Source of the DNA: Acidobacteriota bacterium
GTDB taxonomy: Bacteria > Acidobacteriota > Terriglobia > Terriglobales > Acidobacteriaceae
Length of the DNA stretch: 64,000 nt
Direction: 5' to 3'
Assembly: GCA_021851335.1 (NCBI GenBank)
Contig: JAJZEA010000001.1
Coordinates: forward strand, 62,001-126,000
In this document: piece after piece, positions 32,643 to 41,367 of the stretch
Position numbering within the stretch: the stretch's first letter is position 1
How the letters are laid out: each line of letters starts with the position of its first letter
Made by a program: the position numbers and the translations under genes
The notes under the pieces: generated by a model
Told to the model about the DNA's origin: nothing
The model's input: only the letters and a program-made list of their open reading frames with translations
The model's database searches: none

Positions 32643-34169
32643 ATGGAATGGATCAGTCTCAACGGAAACCCTCTCACATTGGAAGAGATTCGCCGGGTTG
32701 CCCAGGATTTTGCTCCGGTTGAGCTTTCTGGTACAGCTCGTGGCCGCATCGTCGCAGCACGATCCGTGGTCGAGTCGATTCTGCGCACCGGACGAACCAT
32801 CTATGGCGTCAATACAGGATTTGGCAAGCTGGCCGACGTTGGCATTGCACCCGAACATCTGGCTCAGTTGCAGACCAACCTGGTGCGCAGCCACGCATGC
32901 GGATTGGGCGAGCCGCTACGCCAGGCAGAGAGTCGCGCCATGCTGTTGCTACGCGCCAACGTCCTCGCCAAAGGCTTCAGCGGTGTTCGTGTTGAGTTGG
33001 TCGAGCTGCTGATGGCGATGTTGAATCATCGTGTGCATCCGGTCATTCCCTCACGTGGCTCCGTGGGCGCGAGCGGTGATCTTGCGCCGCTCGCGCATCT
33101 GGCACTGGTCCTCATCGGTGAAGGTGAGGCGGAGTTTCACGGCGAGCGCATGAGCGGTGCCCGGGCGCTGGCCGCAGCCGGGTTGCAGCCGATTGCGCTG
33201 GCCGCCAAAGAAGGTCTGGCGCTGCTCAATGGCACACAGGCGATGACCTCGGTAGGAGCTGCGGCCTTGCTGGAGGCGGAGCGGCTGACACGCGTAGCCT
33301 GCCTGGCCGGAGCCATGACGCTCGAGGCGCTGAAAGGAACTCCGGTGGCGTTTGATGCGCGGATTCATGCGGCGCGTCCCCACGCCGGGCAGATGGCAGC
33401 GGCGGAGTTTCTGACCCGCCTGCTGGCCGAAAGCGAGATTCGCGATTCCCATCGCGAGGGCGACCCGCGCGTGCAGGATGCCTATTGCCTGCGCTGCATG
33501 CCACAGGTGCACGGAGCGGTGCTCGGCGTGCTGGCACATGCGCGGCAGGTGCTGGAGACGGAGTCGGGTTCCGCAACCGACAATCCGCTGGTCTTTGGCG
33601 ATGCGGAGCATGGAGAAGTGCTCTCCGGCGGGAATTTTCACGGTGCGCCGCTCGCCTATGTCTTCGATTATGTGGCCATTGCGCTCACCGATCTGGCCAG
33701 CATGAGCGAGCGCCGCATCGATCGGCTGGTCAATCCTGACATTAATGAAGGGCTGCCGGCATTTCTGTGCGCCGATGCCGGGTTGTCTTCGGGATATATG
33801 ATCGCGCACGTGACGGCGGCGGCTCTGCTGAACGAGTGCAAGGTGCTGGCGCATCCGTCGAGCACGGATTCGGTGCCGACTTCCGGCGGCAAGGAAGATC
33901 ATGTGTCGATGGGCATGACCGGCGCGCTGAAGCTGCGGCAGATCGTGGACAATGTGGAGTGGATTCTGGCCATCGAGCTGCTCTGCGCGGCGCAGGGGCT
34001 GGACTTCCGCAAGCCGCTGCGCCCGGCAAGGAAGCTGCAAGAGGCATACACCAGGATTCGGGCCGAGATTGCGCATCTCGATGAGGATCGCGAGCCGCAC
34101 CCGGATATTCGCGCATTGGCGCAGATGATCCGGACAGGCGCTTTCGATGCGCTGCTGGCCAGTGTTTGA
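32643..34169 (+). CDS. hutH: histidine ammonia-lyase
   Basis: Converts L-histidine to urocanate and ammonia, the first step of histidine catabolism, as a cytosolic tetramer. The 508-residue length matches the family. Ala143-Ser144-Gly145 in SVGASGDLAPLAHL form the MIO prosthetic group. GVNTGFGKLADV, VRSHACGLGEPL (Ser-His as in HAL, not the His-Leu of tyrosine lyases) and AHPSSTDSVPTSGGKEDHVSMG support HAL over PAL/TAL. The start at 32643 (MEWISLNG) was chosen by length; AAAAAGG touches the ATG directly. A GTG at 32589 is possible but poorly supported. hutU, hutI and hutG are absent. Probably controlled by the divergent Lrp-type gene. Confidence 0.93.
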   Translation: MEWISLNGNPLTLEEIRRVAQDFAPVELSGTARGRIVAARSVVESILRTGRTIYGVNTGFGKLADVGIAPEHLAQLQTNLVRSHACGLGEPLRQAESRAMLLLRANVLAKGFSGVRVELVELLMAMLNHRVHPVIPSRGSVGASGDLAPLAHLALVLIGEGEAEFHGERMSGARALAAAGLQPIALAAKEGLALLNGTQAMTSVGAAALLEAERLTRVACLAGAMTLEALKGTPVAFDARIHAARPHAGQMAAAEFLTRLLAESEIRDSHREGDPRVQDAYCLRCMPQVHGAVLGVLAHARQVLETESGSATDNPLVFGDAEHGEVLSGGNFHGAPLAYVFDYVAIALTDLASMSERRIDRLVNPDINEGLPAFLCADAGLSSGYMIAHVTAAALLNECKVLAHPSSTDSVPTSGGKEDHVSMGMTGALKLRQIVDNVEWILAIELLCAAQGLDFRKPLRPARKLQEAYTRIRAEIAHLDEDREPHPDIRALAQMIRTGAFDALLASV

Positions 34170-34211
34170 AGTTGCCATTCAGGGAAACTGACAAAGACGC
34201 TTCCTGTTCTG

Positions 34212-34242
34212 AAATCGCCGCAGAACCTTTGCGGCGATTTCT
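34212..34242 (+). terminator. terminator after hutH
   Basis: Twelve-base-pair stem (34212-34223 with 34231-34242, seven-base loop) followed by a T-rich stretch, 43 bases after the hutH stop. Confidence 0.75.
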
Positions 34243-34352
34243 TCTGTTGTCGTCTCCACGGCTGCTTAGCATGGGCGTAAACGGCCCGTCCGCAGCGATG
34301 GTGTCCTGGGAGATCGATGCTCCATGGCTGCGGACCGAGCAGAGGGACGACG

Positions 34353-35282
34353 ATGACAAAACGAGGATGGCAAGCCGCAACGGAAGTCTTTCGGCGCTGG
34401 GTTGAGCGGCGGATTGACTGGAACGCGCTGGCGCTGCTGGGCGATGCGCAAAGCGCCGAAGCAAGCGGTGCCTGGCAAAGGCCCTTGCCGAGTCGCAATC
34501 GCGCCTCGGACTGGAGCCTGTCGCGCGGCAAGCGGATGCTCGATTGCGCGCTGGCGTCGGTGATGCTGGCGGTGTTGCTGGCTCCCATGCTGCTGATTGC
34601 GCTGCTGGTCAAGCTCTCCTCGCCCGGACCGGCAATCTATCGGCAGCTTCGAGTTGGGCGAATGGGGCAGGCGTTCACTATCTATAAATTTCGCACCATG
34701 CGGCCACGAAGGCTGGAGCGCGCCGATGATCTGACGTTTATGGAAGGCACGGATCGCATCACCGCAGTCGGCCACTGGCTGCGACGATGGAAGCTGGATG
34801 AGCTGCCGCAGCTTTGGAACATTCTGAAGGGTGAGATGAGTTTTGTCGGTCCGCGACCGAAGCTGGCGCATCTGGAGCCGATGGTGCAGATGCCGTATCG
34901 GCCAGGAATCACGGGCGCGGCAACGCTGGTCTTTCGCAACGAAGCCGCGATGCTGCGACCGGTGCCGCTGGCGCATCTGGAGCACTTTTACGATCGACGC
35001 ATCAAGCCTCTCAAGGCACGCATCGACATGCGTTATATGCGCCAGGCGACGCTGCTCAAGGATGCGGAGCTTCTGCTGTTGACCGTGTTTTTCTGGATGC
35101 TGCCCGCACGAAGGTCGATGTCACTGCACTTTGCGGCGCGCAGTCATACCGTTGGGCAGACTGCTGGGCAGGTCGCGGGACAGGCCGCAATGGCAAATGC
35201 GTCCAGCACGGCTTCCATCGCCGCGCTGCGTGTCGCTCCCCGCCTTCCTTTGGCTTCACACGATTCGTCACTGCTGTCCTGA
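34353..35282 (+). CDS. membrane sugar-phosphate transferase (WcaJ/exopolysaccharide type)
   Basis: Polyprenyl-phosphate phosphoglycosyl transferase of 309 residues that would start exopolysaccharide or O-antigen repeat synthesis. The ATG at 34353 has AGAGGGA six bases upstream; an in-frame ATG at 34317 lacks one. A hydrophobic membrane segment (CALASVMLAVLLAPMLLIAL) is followed by the family core: SPGPAIYRQLRVGRMGQAFT, YKFRTMRP, LRRWKLDELPQLWNILKGEM and SFVGPRP. It is the short single-domain form, without the N-terminal four-helix part of WcaJ. About 75 residues before the core and a Gln/Ala-rich C-terminal tail are extra. No polysaccharide cluster surrounds it, although two glycosyltransferases lie 10 kb downstream. 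Confidence 0.9.
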   Translation: MTKRGWQAATEVFRRWVERRIDWNALALLGDAQSAEASGAWQRPLPSRNRASDWSLSRGKRMLDCALASVMLAVLLAPMLLIALLVKLSSPGPAIYRQLRVGRMGQAFTIYKFRTMRPRRLERADDLTFMEGTDRITAVGHWLRRWKLDELPQLWNILKGEMSFVGPRPKLAHLEPMVQMPYRPGITGAATLVFRNEAAMLRPVPLAHLEHFYDRRIKPLKARIDMRYMRQATLLKDAELLLLTVFFWMLPARRSMSLHFAARSHTVGQTAGQVAGQAAMANASSTASIAALRVAPRLPLASHDSSLLS

Positions 35283-35336
35283 TTGCGACGACCCTGCCGG
35301 CATGCATTGCAAACGCTGGCTCGCGGCAAAGACGGG

Positions 35337-38300
35337 CTATGCGGCGGTGTGGTGGTTGCGTGTCAGCCAATAGTAAACGGCAGGTGTCACAAAGACCGAG
35401 AGCGCAACCGAGATGCAAAGGCCACCGATGACGCCGATGGCCAGCGGTTGGAGCATCTGTGAGCCAGCGCCAATGGCAAAGGCCAGCGGAAGCATGCCGC
35501 AGACGGCGGCGATGGCGGTCATGAGAATGGGGCGTAGTCGTCGCTGCGCTGCTTCGATCATGGCTTGCTCTGGTGCAACGCCCAGAGCGCGGAACTTCTC
35601 ATCCGCATCAAGCAACAGAATTCCGTTCTTCGCCACGATTCCGATGACCATGATGACGGCCATGAAGCTGGCTACGTTGAAAGTGGTTCCGGTGATGAGC
35701 AGGGCAAAGACGACTCCGGCGACAGAGAGGATGGAACTGGTGAGGATGGCTGTCGGCGCGGAGAAGTTCCGGAACTCCAGCAGGAGCACGCCGAAGACAA
35801 GAATCAAAGCAAGGATGAGCACATGGAGCAGATCGGCGAAGGATTTCTGCTGTTCCTGATAGGTGCCGCCATATTCGACACGAACGCTGGGCGGTAGATG
35901 GAGCGCGTTGACGGCCTGCTGCACCTTGATCATGGCGCCGCCAAGGTCCGAGCCTTCGAGTCTTCCGGTGACGACGATGAGCTGTTGCAGATTTTCGCGG
36001 CGAATCTCGTTTTGCGGAGGCAGCTCGGTGACCTGAGTGAGCGAGCCGAGGGTTGCCGTCTGTCCTGTGGACGAGTTGAAGACGGTGTTCTGGATAGCCT
36101 GAAGCGAGGCGCGATTTGTCTGAGGAAGTTGGACGCGCACCGTGTATGGACGGTCTTGGACGATCATGACATTGTTTGCCGGCAGACCGTCCATGATGGA
36201 GGTCGAGTCAGCGATGACCTCGGCGGGAGTAAATCCGAAGTGGCTGGCGAGAACCGGGCTGATGGCAAAGCTGGTGGCTGGTCCGCTGACGGTGTTGTCG
36301 ATGCCGTTTTCCGTATCGACTACGCCGGGGATGGCGGCGATGGCTTTTTCTACCCTGGGTCCAAGCTGGTTGAGCAGGTTTTGATCGTTGCAGAAGAGCT
36401 TGACCTGAATGGGTTCCGGCGCGTTGGACAGGTCGCCGATGTTGTCCTGAAGAACCTGCGTGAATTCGACATCGAGTTCCGGCTCTTCGGTGCGAACGCG
36501 GCGTCGAACATCGGCCATGACTTCTTCAATGGAGCGGGAGCGGTGGTTGTGGAGCTTGACGGTGAAGTCGCCGGTGTTTGCCTCCGTGACAGCGGCCAGT
36601 CCCATCTGTAAACCGGTGCGGCGCGAGGTGACAGCAACCTCTGGAACCGACTGGAGGATACTCTCGACATGCTCCAGCACTCGGTTCGTCTCCGTGAGCG
36701 AACTGCCGGAAGGCATGACGTAGTCCAGGATGAATCCGCCTTCGTCCATTGCGGGCAGCAGATCCGAGCCAAGATGGGAGTAGCAAAGATAACCGCCGGC
36801 GACAATGACCAGACAGATCGCCGTCAGAACCAGCGGACGCTTGAGTATCCAGTACAGAGCGACCGTGTGTGCATTCAGCACGCGACGCAGCAGCGGCCCC
36901 ACGTGCTCGTCGCCTGAGGTGAGCGGTTGCGAATCATCACGGTCGGTGTCGGGATCGCGGTGCGCCGGATGCCTGGATCGGAGAAGCACAAGGGAGAGCG
37001 CGGGAGTCCAGGTGAGGGCAAGCAGGAGCGAGGTGAGCAAGGCCGCAGTCATGGTGATGGCCAGAGCGCGGAAGAAGGTTCCGGTGACGCCGGTGACGGC
37101 GATGAGCGGAACAAAAACTACGACCGGAGTGATGGTGGATCCGATGAGCGGAATGGTGATCTCGCGGAAGGTTTTGCGCACGGCTTCAATGCGGGATTCG
37201 CCGAGATCGCGGTGGACGACGATGGCTTCGACGACGACGATGGCGTCATCAATGACCAGGCCGATAGCTGCGGCGAGGCCACCCAGAGTCATCAGGTTAA
37301 AGGACTGCCCGATGACCCAAAGGAAGAGGATGGTGACCGAGACGGTGACTGGAATGACCAGGCCTGCGACGACCGAGGAACTCCAGTCGCGCAGAAACAG
37401 ATAGAGAATGATGCAGGCCAGCAGCAGTCCGATCAGGATGGCGTCGCGAACGCTGCCAATGGATTCGCGGACAAGCTGAGACTGGTCATAGAAGGGGATG
37501 AGGTGAACGCCGGGCGGAAGTTTTTTCTGCAATTCGGCGACCTTGGCCGCGACGCCATCCGCGACGGAGACGGTGTTGGAGTTGAGCTGGCGCGTGATGC
37601 TGAGCAGGACTGCGGGTTTGCCGTTGGCCGTGACGATGGTGTAGATGGGCATCGTGGCCTTTTCGACGCGGGCGATATCGGAGATGTGAATCGGCGCACC
37701 GGAGGGTGTGGTCTTGAGCACCAGATTGCCAAGTTCGGCGGCACTGTGCGCCTGCGAGCCAACCAGTCCGAGGATCAGTTCGTGATGATCCTCATAGAGT
37801 CCGGGCGAGTCGATGAGATTGGAGGCGTCGACGCCGTTGACGATATCGGAGATGGTGATGCCGGCGGCCTGGAGCGCGCCCATGTTGGGGATGATGTGAT
37901 ACTCGGGAACCTGGCCGCCCTGGACGATGACGGTGCTGACGCCTTCGACGCGGTTGAGCGGGGGCTTGAGGTCATAGGTGGCCAGCTCCCACAGGTCGGC
38001 CTGGCTGGGTACGTGGGCAGCGTGCGGGTCGGTGACGAGCGCGTAGCCGAGAATGGGAAAACTGGCAAAGGTCAGGCGGTTGGTGGTGATGCGCACGGTG
38101 GATGGAAGCGACTGCTGCACGCGCGAGATGGCGGCGTTGACCAGCTCCAGCGTGAGCCACATGTCGGAGTTCCAGTCGAAGAAAAGACTAACCTCGGCGG
38201 AGCCGCGGCTGGTGGTGCTGCGGACAAGCTGAAGCCCCGGCACGCTGTTGACGGCGTCTTCAATGGGGCGTGTGATGGTGACCTGCATCTGCTCGACAGG

Positions 38301-38498
38301 CATGACGCCGTTGTCGATGGCGATGAGAACGCGCGGGAAGTCGGTGGTGGGAAAGACCGAGATGGGCACCTGAAATGCCGCGTAGACTCCGACAAGAGTA
38401 AGCGCGATCAGGAAGAAAAAAATGGGGAGCTTCAGGCGATTCAGCCAGAAAGCCTCGGCGGCAGATGCTCCAGCATTGGATCGGTCCTGTTTCGTCAC
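35337..38498 (-). CDS. RND efflux pump inner-membrane subunit, HAE-1 like
   Basis: Proton-driven drug or solvent exporter of 1053 residues with the usual twelve-helix RND plan: helix 1 (PIFFFLIALTLVGVYAAF), a large periplasmic loop, helices 2-6, a second periplasmic loop, helices 8-12. GLVIDDAIVVVEAI carries Asp417-Asp418, equivalent to the AcrB proton-relay pair Asp407-Asp408; this favours HAE-type over metal-exporting CusA. The GTG start overlaps the stop of the membrane-fusion gene (GTGA). Last gene of the minus-strand block regulator-kinase-TolC-fusion protein-pump. Substrates cannot be read from sequence. Confidence 0.95.
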   Translation of the reverse strand: MTKQDRSNAGASAAEAFWLNRLKLPIFFFLIALTLVGVYAAFQVPISVFPTTDFPRVLIAIDNGVMPVEQMQVTITRPIEDAVNSVPGLQLVRSTTSRGSAEVSLFFDWNSDMWLTLELVNAAISRVQQSLPSTVRITTNRLTFASFPILGYALVTDPHAAHVPSQADLWELATYDLKPPLNRVEGVSTVIVQGGQVPEYHIIPNMGALQAAGITISDIVNGVDASNLIDSPGLYEDHHELILGLVGSQAHSAAELGNLVLKTTPSGAPIHISDIARVEKATMPIYTIVTANGKPAVLLSITRQLNSNTVSVADGVAAKVAELQKKLPPGVHLIPFYDQSQLVRESIGSVRDAILIGLLLACIILYLFLRDWSSSVVAGLVIPVTVSVTILFLWVIGQSFNLMTLGGLAAAIGLVIDDAIVVVEAIVVHRDLGESRIEAVRKTFREITIPLIGSTITPVVVFVPLIAVTGVTGTFFRALAITMTAALLTSLLLALTWTPALSLVLLRSRHPAHRDPDTDRDDSQPLTSGDEHVGPLLRRVLNAHTVALYWILKRPLVLTAICLVIVAGGYLCYSHLGSDLLPAMDEGGFILDYVMPSGSSLTETNRVLEHVESILQSVPEVAVTSRRTGLQMGLAAVTEANTGDFTVKLHNHRSRSIEEVMADVRRRVRTEEPELDVEFTQVLQDNIGDLSNAPEPIQVKLFCNDQNLLNQLGPRVEKAIAAIPGVVDTENGIDNTVSGPATSFAISPVLASHFGFTPAEVIADSTSIMDGLPANNVMIVQDRPYTVRVQLPQTNRASLQAIQNTVFNSSTGQTATLGSLTQVTELPPQNEIRRENLQQLIVVTGRLEGSDLGGAMIKVQQAVNALHLPPSVRVEYGGTYQEQQKSFADLLHVLILALILVFGVLLLEFRNFSAPTAILTSSILSVAGVVFALLITGTTFNVASFMAVIMVIGIVAKNGILLLDADEKFRALGVAPEQAMIEAAQRRLRPILMTAIAAVCGMLPLAFAIGAGSQMLQPLAIGVIGGLCISVALSVFVTPAVYYWLTRNHHTAA

Positions 38499-39766
38499 TG
38501 TTTGTCTCCGTCGGATGAGGAGTCAGCGGCGGTGATGGTGACGGGTGTGTCCGGATCGAGAGCGTAACTGCCGACGGAGATCACACGGGCGTTGGTTGGC
38601 AGGCCGGAGAGGATCTGCACCTGTTGCGCGTTGAGGATTCCGACTGTGACGGGATTGCGAACGGCTGTGTTTTTTGGGCTTACGAGCATGACAAAATGCG
38701 AACCATCCTGCGCGGTTTGAAGCGCTTCAACCGGAAGGATGGTGGCATGGTCCACGGTGTGGCCTGTGATGGAGACATGCACGGGTGTTCCCGCTTTGAG
38801 CGTCTGTTGCGGATTCTCTGCGCGAACCCAGATTTCAATCGTGGAACTTCCGGCATCGAGCGCCGGACTGATGAGAACGACTTTGGCCGGATAGGGGTCG
38901 CTGAGTCCCGGAACCTGGAGAGTGGCTTTGGAGCCAAGCGAGATGGAAGCAGCCGCATCCTGCGCGATGTGGACCTTGGCGATGAGCGCGTGGGTGTCCA
39001 TGACGGTGATGACGGGTGTGCCAGCCTGCGCGGTTTCGCCGTCGAAGAGCGGTCGATCGGTGACAAAGCCGTCGATGGGGCTGCGAATTTCGGTGTAACT
39101 CAGCATCGCTTTGGCGTTCTGATATCTGCCGCTGGCGGATTGCAGCTCACCGCGCGCGGCTTGAATGGCGGCCTCGTGGGTGGCCGTTTCGAGGGCCTTG
39201 TAATGCGCCTGAGCGAGATCGAGAGTCGCTTTGGATTGGAGCAGCGCATTGCGTGCAAGGTCAAGATCGCGGCCAGGAATTGCACCTTGCTGGAAGAGCT
39301 TTTCGCGCGCCGCAGCGATACTTTGATTCAGGTTGTAATCGGCCTGTGCCTGCTTCAGGTCAAAGCCTGCGCGAGCAAAATCCTCGGGCAAAGTCGACTT
39401 CATGGAAGTTTCATAGGTGGCCTGCGCGGCTTTGTAGGCGCCTTCGTTATCCTTCGCCGCGGCCGTGAGGTCTTTGTTCTCCAGGGTCAGCAGAAGCTGG
39501 CCGACGTGGACTCGGTCGCCGCGCTGAACCAGAAAGTGCTGCACGGGCGAGGTGACCTTGGGCTGGATGGCCGCCATGGACAGCGGAGTGAGCACCGCGT
39601 CGGTCTCGATCGTCTGCGAGATGCTACCAACGGTGACCGGAGCAAGCTGCACAGAAACCTGAGGCGTGACAGCATCTTCCTTTGTTTTGCATCCAGAGAG
39701 CAGTAGCAGCACCGCACAGGCTGCCGTGAGCGCGCGAGTCTTCGGGAGGGATGGAGTTTTACGCAT
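38495..39766 (-). CDS. RND periplasmic membrane-fusion lipoprotein
   Basis: Adaptor subunit of 423 residues linking the RND pump to the outer-membrane channel. The N-terminus is a lipoprotein signal (ALTAACAVLLLLSGC), so the mature protein is anchored through Cys. A barrel-sandwich half (VTSPVQHFLVQRGDRVHVGQ), a long helical hairpin (about 120-215, rich in Ala/Gln), the second half (IRSPIDGFVTDRPLFDGETA) and a beta-barrel domain with VHISITGHTVD-like strands follow. Its start lies two bases after the TolC stop, and its stop overlaps the pump start; the three genes are therefore one operon. Confidence 0.94.
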   Translation of the reverse strand: MRKTPSLPKTRALTAACAVLLLLSGCKTKEDAVTPQVSVQLAPVTVGSISQTIETDAVLTPLSMAAIQPKVTSPVQHFLVQRGDRVHVGQLLLTLENKDLTAAAKDNEGAYKAAQATYETSMKSTLPEDFARAGFDLKQAQADYNLNQSIAAAREKLFQQGAIPGRDLDLARNALLQSKATLDLAQAHYKALETATHEAAIQAARGELQSASGRYQNAKAMLSYTEIRSPIDGFVTDRPLFDGETAQAGTPVITVMDTHALIAKVHIAQDAAASISLGSKATLQVPGLSDPYPAKVVLISPALDAGSSTIEIWVRAENPQQTLKAGTPVHVSITGHTVDHATILPVEALQTAQDGSHFVMLVSPKNTAVRNPVTVGILNAQQVQILSGLPTNARVISVGSYALDPDTPVTITAADSSSDGDKQ

Positions 39767-39768
39767 GG

Positions 39769-41232
39769 TCACAGTTTCCCCGTGAGGATTTGAAGGTTTG
39801 CAATCGCAGTCTGATAACGCATCATCCCATCTTCCTTGGCATTCTGTGCCAGAACATACGATGCCTGTGCATCGACAACTTCGAGAACCGTGGCCTCGCC
39901 GGCCGTGTAGCGCATACGCGTCAGCCGCAGGCTTTCCCGCGCCGTGGTAACGCTGGCATCCAGTGACTGAAGCTGATCCTGGGCCACGCTTGCCTCGGAC
40001 CACGCTTCGTCCGTGTCGGCGATCAAGCGTCGCTGCGTGGCGGTGAGAGCGACTTTGGCGGCGTTGCGAATGCTGGTTTTTTGCTGCACGCGATGATGGG
40101 TCGTGAACCAGTCCCAGACCGGAATATCGAGCGTGGCAACGACGGCGTAACCAAGATTGCGTGTGCCGTCGGGACCATTGATGGCAAACTGAGCCGCATC
40201 AATGCCGTAAAAATAGTTGAGTGTGAGGTCGGGAATATAAGTGGCGCGTGTGCCGTCCAGATCAAACTGCGCGGCGCGAAGCATCGAAGAAGCTTCGGCC
40301 ATCGAAGGGTTGTGGTTGTTGGCGTCTGTGGTGAATGTGCTCTGCGGTTCAAGCGGTAAGGGAGCGGACGGCGTTTGCAACGAATAAGCCGTGTGCGGAT
40401 CGGGGAAGAGCAGCACGCCAAGCTCCAGCTTTGCCTTGTCTGCGGCAAGCTCTGCGTCCGCGAGATCGCGCATGCGCTGCTGCTGTTCCAGTTCAGCTTT
40501 GAGGACGTCGGCGTGTGCGGCTTCCCGCGCGCTTTCGCGCTGCTGCGTCAGCAGAAGAAAACTGTTTGCTTCCTGCACGGCCTGCTGCGCGATGGTGACT
40601 TTGTCTTCTGTGGAGGAGATGTTGTAGTACAGGGCAACGACCGCAGCAACAAGGCCGCGACGGGCGACCTCAAGCTGGGCGGCAGCGGCCTGGGCAATCG
40701 CTGAAGTCTGGGCAACAGTGGCTGCCTGCTGTAGGCTCAGCGTCTCCGTGACGGCAGCCTGACTGACGTATTCGTGTGTGGCGTTGTTGGCGATGAAGCG
40801 CGGCGTCTGGTTGGCGGCAGAGAGCAGCGTGCCGGGCAGCAGCACCTGAGGCTGAGTATAGATGTACTGATTGTGGTAGACGACACCCGGCAGCAACGCG
40901 GCAATGGAGATCGAGTGGTCCAGACGCGCAACCTGATTGGCTGCGACAGCCGAGGCAAAGTTCGGCTCATTCTTTTTGGCGCGCGCAATGGCATCGGCCA
41001 GCGTGATGACCGGTGCCGGAGTGGGTGGCGCAGCACCTGTGGATTGGACAGGCGATTGCGCTGGCGCAGCAGCGACGAGTTGCGCCTGTTCATGAAAAGT
41101 TTGACCTGGAAGCGATTGAGCCGATGCTGCGCTGCAGGCAAAAAGCAGAGCGAAAGTGAAGCAGGAAGCGATGCACAATCGAGCGCTGCCAACCGTGGAT
41201 CGATCTTTAGATACAGGTAAGGGATTTTGCAT
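39769..41232 (-). CDS. TolC-family outer-membrane efflux protein
   Basis: Outer-membrane channel of 487 residues for the RND pump. The signal peptide reads CFTFALLFACSAASAQ. After a Pro/Ala-rich linker the first OEP domain begins with PVITLADAIARAKKNEPNF, the typical opening, and the second half starts around SMAEASSMLRAAQFDL. Long helical stretches (VTIAQQAVQEANSFLLLTQQRE) form the periplasmic tunnel. A start further upstream (41313) is open, but 41232 gives a normal signal peptide. It is 135 bases downstream of the kinase gene on the same strand, so a separate promoter there is possible. Confidence 0.92.
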   Translation of the reverse strand: MQNPLPVSKDRSTVGSARLCIASCFTFALLFACSAASAQSLPGQTFHEQAQLVAAAPAQSPVQSTGAAPPTPAPVITLADAIARAKKNEPNFASAVAANQVARLDHSISIAALLPGVVYHNQYIYTQPQVLLPGTLLSAANQTPRFIANNATHEYVSQAAVTETLSLQQAATVAQTSAIAQAAAAQLEVARRGLVAAVVALYYNISSTEDKVTIAQQAVQEANSFLLLTQQRESAREAAHADVLKAELEQQQRMRDLADAELAADKAKLELGVLLFPDPHTAYSLQTPSAPLPLEPQSTFTTDANNHNPSMAEASSMLRAAQFDLDGTRATYIPDLTLNYFYGIDAAQFAINGPDGTRNLGYAVVATLDIPVWDWFTTHHRVQQKTSIRNAAKVALTATQRRLIADTDEAWSEASVAQDQLQSLDASVTTARESLRLTRMRYTAGEATVLEVVDAQASYVLAQNAKEDGMMRYQTAIANLQILTGKL

Positions 41233-41367
41233 GGAAGCGTTACTTCTCTGATCTCTGCGCCAGAAGAAGGCGCAAACCGACAACAGACTCCGCATCCCAT
41301 TATGGTGCCACACGCGGCTTAATTTTCGCTGAAGACTACGAAATCAAATCTGGTCATGAAGTTCTGT

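Noticed and set aside
36927-38567. 546-codon open frame antisense to the RND pump
   Set aside because: It is a shadow of the GC-rich pump gene; the product is Gly/Asp-rich low-complexity without domains, while the minus-strand frame has all RND motifs.
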